Positions 18,466-33,868 of a stretch of DNA of 64,000 nucleotides are shown one piece after another. The DNA is taken from positions 620,001 through 684,000 of the forward strand of contig NZ_JAUSQL010000001.1 in the NCBI RefSeq assembly GCF_030811095.1, read 5' to 3'. The number at the start of each line of letters is the position of its first letter. Within the stretch, counting starts at the first letter, position 1. Position numbers and translations under genes: made by a program. Below the pieces are notes generated by a model. The model was not told the origin of the DNA and ran no database searches. It saw nothing but the letters and a program-made list of their open reading frames with translations. The stretch is from Trueperella abortisuis (GTDB taxonomy: Bacteria; Actinomycetota; Actinomycetes; Actinomycetales; Actinomycetaceae).

Positions 18466-19173
18466 ATGGCAAAGCGCTCTAAGAATTACCGCAAGGCCGC
18501 TGAACTGATTCAGCCGGGTGAGCTATACACCCCGCTCGAGGCGATGGACCTTGCCAAGAAGACATCCGTGACCAAGTTCGACTCCACTGTCGAAGTGATG
18601 TTCCGCCTCGGCGTCGATCCGCGCAAGGCTGACCAGCTGGTGCGCGGAACGGCGATTCTTCCGCACGGCACGGGCAAGACGGCCCGCGTCGTCGTCTTCG
18701 CCCAGGGCCCCAACGCCCAGGCCGCGATCGACGCCGGTGCGGATGAGGTCGGCGACGACGAGCTGATCGCGAAGGTCGCCGGTGGCTGGACGGACTTCGA
18801 CGCCGCCGTGGCCACCCCGGACATGATGGGCAAGGTCGGCCGTCTCGGCCGCGTGCTTGGTCCGCGTGGCCTCATGCCGAACCCCAAGACGGGTACCGTG
18901 ACCATGGATGTGGCCAAGGCCGTTTCGGATATCAAGGGTGGCCGTATCGAGTTCCGTGTTGACAAGCACGGCAACCTCGCCTTCATCGTCGGTAACACCT
19001 CATTCACTGCCGAGCAGCTCTACCAGAATTACGTGGCTGTTCGCGAAGAGATCCTGCGCCTTAAGCCGGCCTCGGCTAAGGGACGCTACGTGAAGAAGGC
19101 AACCGTCTCGACCACGATGGGCCCGGGCATTCGCCTGGACGTGTCGAAGCTAGCGAAGGAGCTTGAGGCCTAG
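18466..19173 (+). CDS. rplA: 50S ribosomal protein L1
   Basis: A 235-residue protein. Key stretches are [14 protein letters not shown] and [15 protein letters not shown]. It forms the mobile L1 stalk near the E site and in many bacteria represses its own operon. A GAGCCCG/CGGGCTC hairpin (18415-18431) lies in the 76-base gap after rplK. AGGAGAAA precedes the ATG. Ended by a strong terminator. Confidence 0.97.
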   Translation: MAKRSKNYRKAAELIQPGELYTPLEAMDLAKKTSVTKFDSTVEVMFRLGVDPRKADQLVRGTAILPHGTGKTARVVVFAQGPNAQAAIDAGADEVGDDELIAKVAGGWTDFDAAVATPDMMGKVGRLGRVLGPRGLMPNPKTGTVTMDVAKAVSDIKGGRIEFRVDKHGNLAFIVGNTSFTAEQLYQNYVAVREEILRLKPASAKGRYVKKATVSTTMGPGIRLDVSKLAKELEA

Positions 19174-19190
19174 TCCTCGGCATCTTTGGC

Positions 19191-19218
19191 GGGGCTCGCA
19201 CCGGTGGGTGCGAGCCCC
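19191..19218 (+). terminator. Terminator after rplA
   Basis: A 12-bp perfect stem (19191-19202 with 19207-19218) with a GGTG loop, then TTCGCGTAT. Confidence 0.8.
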
Positions 19219-19288
19219 TTCGCGTATGTGTTTCTATAACCTCTTCACAATCCATTCATCGCGAGGTTGAGGGGCACCGCGTGATTGA

Positions 19289-19606
19289 CTACCACACGAA
19301 GACTAGTGCCAGGAGAACAACTGCTGATATCAAACCGAACAGAATTATGTGCTTTCGGTGCCCCTCGAGTCGCGCTTGATCCTCTTGTGTTCGTGCACGT
19401 GCGACGCGGAATTCCCAGAGAATCTGGAGAGTTGAAAGCACCACGAAAGTAATGATCAGTGGTGTGAGAAGCGCGAGATACGTCGAAGCGCCAGAATTGA
19501 AGCCTTCGTTGAAAACGCCAGCTTCCCACAACTTCAAAACGCTGAATAGGACGAATAATGCGGCGTTAATGAGCACGATTTGCGCCATCCTCTTTGGTGC
19601 CATCAT
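19289..19606 (-). CDS. Small three-helix membrane protein, unknown function
   Basis: A 105-residue protein with three predicted membrane helices (about 8-27, 42-63, 86-105) and a charged loop (RVARARTQEDQARLEGHRKH) between helices two and three. The ATG at 19606 follows GGGAGCGTC. It is not recognised. Its codon use and GC content look lower than the neighbouring ribosomal genes. It is divergent from another small membrane protein and lies in the joint between two core operons. Confidence 0.55.
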   Translation of the reverse strand: MMAPKRMAQIVLINAALFVLFSVLKLWEAGVFNEGFNSGASTYLALLTPLIITFVVLSTLQILWEFRVARARTQEDQARLEGHRKHIILFGLISAVVLLALVFVW

Positions 19607-19689
19607 GACGCTCCCTAGTTGCAGATATAATTCGTACCAAGAGTGCTAAGCTTATTGTATCGAGCCACCAGTTTGCTGAGGGGGTGACG

Positions 19690-20103
19690 ATGGTGGAGAG
19701 TCGCTCGCCAAGTAAAGACCATCTCGATTCTGAGCCTGCCCGGAGTCGATTCGGAGACGGTCTTTTCTCGTTCGGTATGGCTATACTTGTGCTGTTTGTC
19801 ACTTATCGGACAATTCCTCACACGCAGCCGCAGTGGCGTTGGCTCGTTATCACAATGGGGCTGTTGCTCGTGGTCGCTCTCGTCCTGCATGCATTTCAAG
19901 CTAATGTGGCAAGAGCCGCGGCCGTGAGGGGGCTGTATCTTGCCGTTAGCGTGTTGTGGATCTTGGCGGCAATAGTCCTGATCGCAACATCGGCGCTGGA
20001 AGAGTCCATGGTGGTTATTGATATCGCGATGGCGCTTGTTATTGGTGTGGTGTGTCTCGGACTCACCTTTTATCAGCGCCGTTCTCGCGTCGTGAAACGC
20101 TAG
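19690..20103 (+). CDS. Small four-helix membrane protein, unknown function
   Basis: A 137-residue protein with a polar N-terminus (about 25 residues) and four predicted membrane helices, ending in a basic tail (YQRRSRVVKR). ATG 19690 is preferred over GTG 19684, because GAGGGG then has proper spacing. It is not recognised. GC content appears lower than surroundings. No terminator is seen before udk, about 105 bases downstream. Confidence 0.6.
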   Translation: MVESRSPSKDHLDSEPARSRFGDGLFSFGMAILVLFVTYRTIPHTQPQWRWLVITMGLLLVVALVLHAFQANVARAAAVRGLYLAVSVLWILAAIVLIATSALEESMVVIDIAMALVIGVVCLGLTFYQRRSRVVKR

Positions 20104-20209
20104 TTTGGGTGAGTAGACAAAAAGGGATTCTTATCTGGGTGCGGTTCGAGTTGGGTGTGAAAAGAGGCGTAGTATTTGCTGAGTTGGCGACACGGCGGTA
20201 GAAGGAGAT

Positions 20210-20848
20210 GTGTTGGCTGAGATCGGCAGACCCATCGTTATTGGTATTGCTGGCGGCACCGGCAGTGGAAAGACCACGCTGACGAGGGCCATTGAGGCGA
20301 AATTCGCTTCGCAGGCGGCCGTCGTCTTTCACGATAACTACTACCGCCCTCACGACGACCTGCCGCTCGAGGAGCGCGCCAAGCTCAACTACGATCACCC
20401 GGACGCCTTCGACAACGACTACATGATCTCCCAGCTTCGCCAGCTTATCAGCGGCCAGGCGATCGACTGCCCCACCTATGACTACGCAAATCACACACGC
20501 GCGAAGGAAACGGTGCGTATTGAGCCGGCCCCGGTCATCTTGGTTGAGGGCATCGTCTTGTTCGTCGAACAGCGCCTGTGCGACCTGTTCGACGTGAAGA
20601 TCTTCGTCGATACCGACGCCGACGTGCGCATCTTGCGCCGCGTCAAGCGCGATGTCATTGAGCGGGGACGAACCATCGAGTCCGTCGAGCAGCAATACTT
20701 GGCGACGGTCAAGCCCATGCACGAGCTTTACGTGGCTCCGTCCAAGCGCAGGGCGGACATCATCGTTCCCGAGGGTGGGCACAACCTCGTGGCCCTCGAT
20801 ATGCTCGTCCATCGCATCGCGCACGAACTGCGCGAGAACGTCGATTGA
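20210..20848 (+). CDS. udk: Uridine kinase
   Basis: A 212-residue P-loop kinase. The Walker A motif GIAGGTGSGKTT is at about residues 12-23. FHDNYYRPHDDLP and the NYDHPDAFD segment bind the nucleoside, and VILVEGIVLF and the lid RRVKRDVIERGR follow. It phosphorylates uridine and cytidine in pyrimidine salvage. The GTG start at 20210 follows GAAGGAGA. Confidence 0.93.
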   Translation: MLAEIGRPIVIGIAGGTGSGKTTLTRAIEAKFASQAAVVFHDNYYRPHDDLPLEERAKLNYDHPDAFDNDYMISQLRQLISGQAIDCPTYDYANHTRAKETVRIEPAPVILVEGIVLFVEQRLCDLFDVKIFVDTDADVRILRRVKRDVIERGRTIESVEQQYLATVKPMHELYVAPSKRRADIIVPEGGHNLVALDMLVHRIAHELRENVD

Positions 20849-20938
20849 CGCGCGATGCCGTCGGTCCGCGGCGGATCGGAGCCTCTCCAGTGGGTTGCTC
20901 TCGCTTCCGTGAGGTGACACACGTTCACGGGCTTGACC

Positions 20939-20968
20939 TTGCCCATGCGGCGGGTAGGGCGCTAAGGT
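20939..20968 (+). promoter_or_regulatory. Candidate promoter for the rplJ-rplL leader
   Basis: TTGCCC (20939-20944) and TAAGGT (20963-20968) with an 18-base spacer. This would give a leader RNA of about 155 bases before rplJ. Confidence 0.4.
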
Positions 20969-21060
20969 GATTCTTGCCCAAGACCGCAGGTCTCTTCGGA
21001 GTTAATTTCAGCAATGAATGCCCGCGTAGGTATGACAAGAGAATTATTCCCCGTGAATGC

Positions 21061-21090
21061 TCCTCGTGCCTGCGTGCGCGAGGATTTTTT
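21061..21090 (+). promoter_or_regulatory. Attenuator-like terminator in the rplJ leader
   Basis: TCCTCGTGC (21061-21069) pairs with GCGCGAGGA (21076-21084) around CTGCGT, followed by six T. It lies inside the leader, 40 bases before the rplJ start. This is the expected layout of an L10-type autoregulatory leader: L10/L12 binding upstream would favour this terminator. The L10 binding part probably lies at about 20975-21060. Confidence 0.7.
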
Positions 21091-21130
21091 ATTGCCTGGA
21101 AACTGCGGCAAACCATCGGAAGGAGGTCCC

Positions 21131-21652
21131 ATGAAACGGACCGAAAAGTCTGCGGAGATCGCAGAGCTTACGGAGGCGTTCCGTAGCTCGGACGCTGTTC
21201 TTCTGACGGAGTACCGCGGACTGAGCGTCGAGCAGATGAAGACTCTGCGCCGCGCGCTCGGCTCTGATGTGCGTTACCACGTCGCCAAGAACACGCTCGC
21301 GCGTATCGCTGCGAAGGACGCTGGTGTCGAGGGTCTGGATGCAGACCTGACCGGCCCCACCGCCCTCGCTTTCGTCACCGGTGACATCGCTTCCGCAGCC
21401 AAGGCACTAAAGAACTTCACGAAGGACAACGACAAGCTCGTGCTCAAGTCCGGCGTGATGGAAGGCCAGCTTCTCGACGCCGACGGCGTCAAGGCGCTCG
21501 CCGATCTGGAGTCGCGTGAGGTTCTCCTCGCGAAGGCCGCCGGAGCCATGAAGGCTTCGATGGTCAAGGCTGCATTCGTCTTCAAGGCATCCGCCACGAA
21601 GACGGTACGTACCGTTGACGCCCTGCGTGCGAAGCAGGAAGCCGCTGCCTAA
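21131..21652 (+). CDS. rplJ: 50S ribosomal protein L10
   Basis: A 173-residue protein. The N-terminal RNA-binding domain has LLTEYRGLSVEQMKTLRR and YHVAKNTLARIA; the C-terminal helix binds L7/L12 dimers. AAGGAGGTCCC before ATG 21131 is an excellent ribosome binding site, so an upstream in-frame start inside the leader is rejected. Likely autoregulated through the leader hairpin. Confidence 0.96.
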   Translation: MKRTEKSAEIAELTEAFRSSDAVLLTEYRGLSVEQMKTLRRALGSDVRYHVAKNTLARIAAKDAGVEGLDADLTGPTALAFVTGDIASAAKALKNFTKDNDKLVLKSGVMEGQLLDADGVKALADLESREVLLAKAAGAMKASMVKAAFVFKASATKTVRTVDALRAKQEAAA

Positions 21653-21729
21653 AGCAGCAACCCACCAATTGTTAAGCACCTCACCTGAGGGAACTGCCTC
21701 GCAAGTAGGCAAAGGAAGGAAGGTCAATC

Positions 21730-22119
21730 ATGGCCAAGCTCACTGTTGACGAGCTCATCGATGCTTTCAAGGAGCTCACCCTTATCGAGCTCTCCGACTT
21801 CGTGAAGAAGTTCGAGGAGGAGTTCGACGTCGAGGCCGCCGCCCCGGTCGCCGTCGCTGCTGCTGCCGCCCCGGCCGGTGGCGAAGCCGCCGCTGCCGAG
21901 GAGGAGAAGACGGAGTTCGACGTCGTCCTCACCGACGCCGGCGCCACCAAGATCGCGGTCATCAAGGAGGTCCGCGCTCTGACCTCGCTCGGCCTGAAGG
22001 AGGCCAAGGACCTCGTTGACGGCGCCCCGAAGCCCGTCCTCGAGGGCGTTGCGAAGGATGCCGCCGAGGAGGCCAAGGCTAAGCTTGAGGCCGCCGGCGC
22101 CACCGTCGAGCTCAAGTAA
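21730..22119 (+). CDS. rplL: 50S ribosomal protein L7/L12
   Basis: A 129-residue stalk protein. It has an N-terminal dimerisation domain, an Ala/Pro/Gly hinge ([17 protein letters not shown], about 40-56) and a C-terminal factor-binding domain with [20 protein letters not shown] and the end TVELK. It is the GTPase-activating stalk for EF-Tu and EF-G. 77 bases after rplJ, with AAGGAAGG site. Confidence 0.97.
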   Translation: MAKLTVDELIDAFKELTLIELSDFVKKFEEEFDVEAAAPVAVAAAAAPAGGEAAAAEEEKTEFDVVLTDAGATKIAVIKEVRALTSLGLKEAKDLVDGAPKPVLEGVAKDAAEEAKAKLEAAGATVELK

Positions 22120-22531
22120 TCGCCGCGGCTTAGCCGCTTTGCCCCCGCGTTCGATCTCGCCATCACGGCGGATCGGCGCGGGGGCTTTTCCACACGCCGG
22201 GTGCACTACTTGCATTGGCGGGCGTGTCGTGGAATAGTCAATGGAGCCGGCGTGCCCGGCAGTACATGGCTCCGTGTATCGAGGAACCCTCCCCAGCAGC
22301 GACCGCGGCGAGGTGATTCGAGGATCACGGGTGCTACATAGGTGTCGTGACCCCTTCCACAGGGCGGGGGATAGACTTCCCTACGCCGAAGCGGTAAATT
22401 TGAAACTTGCGCGGACTTTCTTTGTCATGCCCTCGTGAGCCGGAGCACTCGCAAGTTTGCCTTCCTAGCTCGGGGTTTGTGCAGGTGAGCGTCGCGCACG
22501 GCCTAACCGATATAGAGGGAAGGATCACCCT
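22120..22531. promoter_or_regulatory. rplL-rpoB gap with long-range inverted repeat
   Basis: A 412-base stretch without a gene. After the rplL terminator it must hold the rpoBC promoter, but no convincing -35/-10 pair was found by eye. A perfect 9-bp inverted repeat lies at 22403-22411 (AAACTTGCG) and 22450-22458 (its complement) with a 38-base spacer, about 75 bases before rpoB, so it is probably in the leader RNA. Confidence 0.5.
22141..22189 (+). terminator. Terminator after rplL
   Basis: GCCCCCGCG (22141-22149) pairs with CGCGGGGGC (22177-22185), extended inwards by a TCGATC/GATCGG helix with one bulge, followed by TTTT. It separates rplJL from rpoBC, possibly only in part. Confidence 0.8.
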
Positions 22532-25996
<3,465 letters not shown>

Positions 25997-26081
25997 TTCT
26001 TGTGGGTGGGGCGGCCAACGCCCGCCGCTCCACCCGGAAATTGCCACCATTGAGGCGTGAAGAACTGAGGATGTAGGAATC

Positions 26082-30056
<3,975 letters not shown>

Positions 30057-30071
30057 GGCCGCGAAGGATCT

Positions 30072-30104
30072 GAGGCCGGGCCGGAATTTTTCCGGCCCGG
30101 CCTC
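30072..30104 (+). terminator. Strong terminator after rpoC
   Basis: A 15-bp perfect stem (30072-30086 with 30090-30104) and a TTT loop, with little T-run after it. Closes the rpoBC operon. Confidence 0.85.
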
Positions 30105-30208
30105 ATTGCACGTACGACTTGCGGTGGTGAGGGCGTGGCAGGCGTACGGGGTTCTCGCTCTCCTTTCATCGCGGTCAAGGACCATTGCATGCAGGTATGC
30201 TGCGGCCA

Positions 30209-30226
30209 TGTGGCAATCATGCCACA
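30209..30226. repeat. Short perfect inverted repeat
   Basis: TGTGGCA / TGCCACA arms of 7 bases around ATCA, in the roughly 200-base gap between the rpoC terminator and the end of the convergent lipoprotein gene. It could be an operator or a weak terminator for the minus strand. Confidence 0.4.
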
Positions 30227-30304
30227 CGAGGACCGCCCACGTGCGAGGGATGGAGCTCAAAGATCCTTTCGGCGCGTGTTCAGTGAGCTCTGTTCTCTTT
30301 CGAG

Positions 30305-30691
30305 CTAGTCGTGGTCAGTCAGATTGACGCCAGGAAAAATGACGTGTTGCGCATGTGGGTAGAGTTTGCCGCCGCAGGAGAATCCGCCCGGGATGTCGTT
30401 CGTCTTGCTGGTCTGAAAAGAATCGCCGACCTTAATGGTGACGTCTCCGATCACGATGGCGTTGGCGTCGTTTGCGGAAACCGGTTCGGAAAAGACGATG
30501 AGCGTGTCCTCTTCGATAATGGGGCAAGCGTTGCCCTGGGCGACGTCGATCCGTGTCAGGGTGTTGAGTTTTGCAACCAGAGGTCCTTCGGTCTCGGGCG
30601 GGAGGGTGGGCACAATGAGCGCGTCGGAATTGGTGCACGCGGTCACCACCGCCGCACAGACGGTGAGGAGAAGAAACGGCTTGTGTCGCAT
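30305..30691 (-). CDS. Predicted lipoprotein, unknown function
   Basis: A 128-residue protein with a signal peptide (basic MRHK, hydrophobic core to about 17) and a lipobox-like VTAC, so Cys19 would be lipid-modified. The mature part is polar, with two further Cys (GNACP and GFSCGG) that could form a disulphide. It is not recognised. Starts 9 bases after the protease-like gene on the same strand, so the two are almost certainly co-transcribed. GC content appears below that of the flanking rpoC and lysP. Confidence 0.65.
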   Translation of the reverse strand: MRHKPFLLLTVCAAVVTACTNSDALIVPTLPPETEGPLVAKLNTLTRIDVAQGNACPIIEEDTLIVFSEPVSANDANAIVIGDVTIKVGDSFQTSKTNDIPGGFSCGGKLYPHAQHVIFPGVNLTDHD

Positions 30692-30700
30692 ATTAGCCCC

Positions 30701-31474
30701 CTAGAGCATGAGCCTCGCCGCATAGTTGGGGCAATATTGCGCCAGTACGACGTCGGGAGTTCTACTTGCGTCATATGTAGGAATTCCTGAGGTACAGCGC
30801 CAACCGCCTGCGTAAAGCGGGCCGCCGCCACGGAAAGGTGAAGGCATAGCGTCGCTTTCAACCGCTGCGCGAACGTTTGCCGAGACGAGATGGACGGGGA
30901 CATCGGTGGCCGGAAGAGCGAAGTCCTCCGCAGAGGAGATTCCGACTTCGAGGCTGTCTGTCCAAGGGTCGTAGTCAATACTGCCGGAGAGGTTTTGATG
31001 AAGAAGTGCCTGTTGCACGGCTTCCATAGACTCATCTATCTCTTCGGACGTGAAGCGGGAAACCCGCAATTGAACGTGACCTTCTGGCTGAGCCAAAGAC
31101 AGCGAGTTCTCAATGTAGTCCTGAACTTTGGCGGACTCAGATGCACGTCCTGGTGTTGTTATGGAATCACGCAGATAATCCGCGGGAAGAGCCAAGACCT
31201 GGCTGTCTCGTTCGGGGCTATGAAAGTAGTAACCGCTCAAATATGGATCTATTTCGGAGACCGCATCGAATGCGGACGATGGCAAAACCGCCGATAGGCC
31301 AGCGTGGCCATCGATCCCGAGCACGCTTGCTGTGTGTTGCTGACTGTCCTGCTCCCACTTTTCAAGGATGGAGTCGGATGCTAGGTCATCCGAGCTTGTG
31401 GTGTGAATGGGCGCGGCCAACATGCTTGCGCTGAAAGCGATGCAAGCGGTGGCTATGAGGGCTAAAGCACGCAT
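30701..31474 (-). CDS. Secreted protein resembling an S1-type protease propeptide with truncated catalytic domain
   Basis: A 257-residue protein with an N-terminal signal peptide (about 1-21, cleavage near AAP). Residues 22-215 resemble the pro-region of alpha-lytic/streptogrisin-like proteases. From about 213 the sequence GGGPLYAGGWRCTSGIP looks like the beginning of a mature chymotrypsin-fold protease, but where TAGHC is expected it reads LAQYC, and the protein ends 10 residues later, with no Asp or GDSGG part. So it is probably catalytically dead or a remnant. The ATG at 31474 has a strong GAGGAGGGGAG site. Resemblance is by eye only. Confidence 0.6.
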   Translation of the reverse strand: MRALALIATACIAFSASMLAAPIHTTSSDDLASDSILEKWEQDSQQHTASVLGIDGHAGLSAVLPSSAFDAVSEIDPYLSGYYFHSPERDSQVLALPADYLRDSITTPGRASESAKVQDYIENSLSLAQPEGHVQLRVSRFTSEEIDESMEAVQQALLHQNLSGSIDYDPWTDSLEVGISSAEDFALPATDVPVHLVSANVRAAVESDAMPSPFRGGGPLYAGGWRCTSGIPTYDASRTPDVVLAQYCPNYAARLML

Positions 31475-31916
31475 TCTCCCCTCCTCGTTGAGATGGAAAT
31501 CACTTATTGGTTAGCGTATCATCTTGCGGTGAGGCGATCAATAGGGTATAGGAACACTCTGGGCGGGCTCTGTTTTGTCGGTATTACAGCCGTGGGCGTG
31601 GCAACTCATGAGATTCTCGCCGAAAAGGGGCGCTTACCAATTGAGGGTGTGTTTTGGGTTGGAATCGCCGGTCTCGAGTAGGCAGTCTCACGTTGGGAGC
31701 AGATGTCCGACGCAAGTCATGAATCTGGGGCATACCAGGCCCGTATAGCGATCGGTATCCGATATGTTCAAGTGAAGTGTCGGCCGGTAGTCCAAATCCT
31801 CAAGTGAAGTGTCGGGATCGCCAGCGCGACGATCCGCCGATGCCGAAATCCGCACCGGCGGCGTCGTCAGCCGACGCCGAAGTCCGACGGCGCCACGCCG
31901 GGCCTCCCTGCGGCAT
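31475..31916. other. Gene-free stretch with direct repeats
   Basis: A 442-base stretch between the protease-like gene and the end of lysP. It contains a 16-bp direct repeat, TCAAGTGAAGTGTCGG, at 31768-31783 and 31800-31815 (32 bases apart), which looks like the end sequence of a lost insertion element. A hairpin with 8-bp arms (CGGCGTCG 31859-31866 / CGACGCCG 31872-31879) may terminate lysP on the minus strand. A 62-codon frame at 31493-31681 has no ribosome binding site and is not called. Confidence 0.5.
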
Positions 31917-33428
31917 TTAGTCGGCGTCCGAGCGGCGCGTCAGATCGGCCTCCAAGGGCTTGACTGCCGGTGCGCGGGTCACGATCTTGTGCCCGGCCCA
32001 CAGAGCCAGGAAGAGAGGCAGGCCAATGTAGCTGGACAAGAGGGCCGCGAACTCCGTCTCGCCCAGGAGCGCCTCCGTGTTTTGGCCGACGATCACCACC
32101 AGTGTCATTGCTAGCGCGAGGAGCGGACCAAAGGGGAAGAACGACGCACGGAAGGGCAGGTCGGCCGGGTCGTGTCCCTGAGCGACGTAGGCCTTCCGGA
32201 ACTTATAGTGGCTCCACGCGATCCCTACCCACGTGATGAAGCCGGCAAGCCCGGAGGCGTTGACGAGCCAGGTGTAGGCCCCGCCGTCGCCGATGAGGGA
32301 GGTGAGGAAGGAAGCGGCGCCCACCACCGTGGTCGCCACCAGGGCGGCCATGGGAATGCCGTGCCGCGTCGTCGTCCCGAAGATGGCCGGCGCCTGGCCC
32401 GACTTGGCCAGGCCGTAGAGCATGCGAGTCGACGCATACAGCCCTGACGTGCCCGCGGAGAGCACCGAGGTGAGGATGACGGCGTTCATGATCGCGGCCG
32501 CCGCGGCGATGCCCGCCCGCTCAAAAACGAGGGTGAAGGGCGAAAGCGCGATGTCGCCGTCCGGGTTGAGCAGGGCCGGGTCGGTGTAGGGGATGAGGAA
32601 GCCGATCACGGCAATCGCGCCGATGTAGAAGATGAGGATACGCCAGAAGACGGCGCGGATGGCCTGGGGAATCGTACGATCGGGATCCTGAGCCTCACCC
32701 GCAGCGATACCAACCATCTCGGTGCCCTGGAAGGAGAAGCCGGCGATCATGAACACCGACAGGATGCCCATGCCGCCGCCCACGAACGGAGCCTCACCGG
32801 TGGTCCAGTTCTTCGTGCCGGGGGAGTCGCCACCCATGATGCCCGCGATCATGAGCACGCCGAGGACGAGGAAGACGAGGACGGTGACCACCTTGATCGC
32901 CGCGAACCAAAACTCGCCCTCGCCGAACGTGCGCGCGGAGATCGCGTTGATGATAAAGAGAATGGCGAGGAAGAGGGCCGACCACACGATCGACGGCGTG
33001 TCCGGGAACCAATACGCCATGACCAGGGCGGCGGCCACAAGCTCAGCGGCCACGGTGATCGCCCAGTTGAACCAGTAGTTCCACCCCATCGCGAATCCGA
33101 ACGACGGGCTGACGTAGCGCGTCCCGTACTCGCCGAAGGAGCCCGCCACGGGGGAGTAGGTTGCCATCTCGCCCAGCGATTGCATGAGGAAGAAGACCAT
33201 CACGCCGATCAGCGCGTAGGCAAACAGTGCGCCGCCGGGGCCCGCCTGCGAGATCGTCGCGCCGGAGGCGACGAAAAGCCCGGTGCCAATCGCGCCGCCG
33301 ATTGCGATCATGTTGAGGTGGCGCGCGTGGAGGCCGCGGTGAAGACGTCCGGCCGCGTCCTGGGAACCGGCGGATTCGTGGGGGGCGCCGGGGGCGGCCG
33401 TGTTGCTAGCGCTAGGTTCGGTAGTCAT
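31917..33428 (-). CDS. lysP: Lysine-specific amino acid permease
   Basis: A 503-residue APC-family transporter with about 12 membrane helices. It is very like LysP of Escherichia coli from memory: LHARHLNMIAIGGAIGTGLF, ASGATISQAGPGGAL, NYWFNWA, WFPDTPSIVWSALFL, GFSFQGTEMVGIAAGE, IPYTDPALL and QGHDPADLPFR all align. It imports lysine with protons. The N-terminal 30 residues are polar and poorly conserved. The ATG at 33428 follows a GGAG site. Gene stands alone between gene-free stretches. Confidence 0.9.
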   Translation of the reverse strand: MTTEPSASNTAAPGAPHESAGSQDAAGRLHRGLHARHLNMIAIGGAIGTGLFVASGATISQAGPGGALFAYALIGVMVFFLMQSLGEMATYSPVAGSFGEYGTRYVSPSFGFAMGWNYWFNWAITVAAELVAAALVMAYWFPDTPSIVWSALFLAILFIINAISARTFGEGEFWFAAIKVVTVLVFLVLGVLMIAGIMGGDSPGTKNWTTGEAPFVGGGMGILSVFMIAGFSFQGTEMVGIAAGEAQDPDRTIPQAIRAVFWRILIFYIGAIAVIGFLIPYTDPALLNPDGDIALSPFTLVFERAGIAAAAAIMNAVILTSVLSAGTSGLYASTRMLYGLAKSGQAPAIFGTTTRHGIPMAALVATTVVGAASFLTSLIGDGGAYTWLVNASGLAGFITWVGIAWSHYKFRKAYVAQGHDPADLPFRASFFPFGPLLALAMTLVVIVGQNTEALLGETEFAALLSSYIGLPLFLALWAGHKIVTRAPAVKPLEADLTRRSDAD

Positions 33429-33506
33429 GAAAGTCTCCGTAACAGGTGATCGTGGACTGATGCGTTATCCTACACCCGGCAACTATTCTAGTTTTCAGGT
33501 CGTCTA

Positions 33507-33566
33507 CGCCTCGGGACGCACGACGCCGCAGCCGCACCACGCCGCAGCCGCACGACGCCCGAGGCG
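33507..33566. repeat. Long palindrome enclosing a tandem repeat
   Basis: Arms CGCCTCGGG (33507-33515) and its complement (33558-33566) enclose 42 bases that contain two copies of a 15-base unit, ACGCCGCAGCCGCAC, at 33523-33537 and 33539-33553 (period 16). Function unknown. Confidence 0.65.
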
Positions 33567-33661
33567 CGCGGTGAAGCGCCGCATCGTCCATCGCGGGACG
33601 GGGGCCGCGGCCGAGCCGGCGGCATGTGGGTAGCGCCACGCCACCGTTTCGCTCACAATCT

Positions 33662-33691
33662 TTGACCGGATTGGCGCCAAACCGCTATTCT
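33662..33691 (+). promoter_or_regulatory. Promoter of the rpsL-rpsG-fusA-tuf operon
   Basis: TTGACC (33662-33667), an 18-base spacer and TATTCT (33686-33691): the best promoter match in the gap. Start of transcription would be near 33698. Confidence 0.6.
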
Positions 33692-33868
33692 TAAACGCGG
33701 TGCCCGTCCCACGGGGTGGCGTTGCGGCGCCGGAATGGTGATAGTTGCTCATGCCGCCGGCGATAAAGACAGCCCGTGGGTGTGTGGAAGGTACGGTGTC
33801 CTTTCGCATGCACGTTCGACCGAGCAGGCGGGCAGTTCGACGATCTGAACTCATATACAGGAGAAATA

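Larger units (their letters stand above)
33429..33868. promoter_or_regulatory. lysP-rpsL gap: divergent promoters and leader
   Basis: A 440-base gap between divergent lysP and rpsL. It holds the long palindrome at 33507-33566, a likely rpsL promoter at 33662-33691, and a leader of about 170 bases with a small CCCGT/ACGGG hairpin near 33704-33717. No credible gene is seen; the short frames lack ribosome binding sites. Confidence 0.5.

Noticed and set aside
31493..31681. 62-codon frame with a hydrophobic middle
   Set aside because: No ribosome binding site, lies 18 bases from the divergent strong start of the protease-like gene, and resembles nothing recognised. Left as non-coding.
31809..32114. 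Plus-strand frame of 101 codons overlapping the end of lysP
   Set aside because: Arg-rich shadow frame starting inside the direct repeat; no ribosome binding site.
33776..33868. Longer N-terminus for S12
   Set aside because: The frame is open upstream, but the conserved protein begins at GTG 33869, which has its own ribosome binding site; the same logic rejects the upstream extensions of L10 (21014) and S13 (52197).
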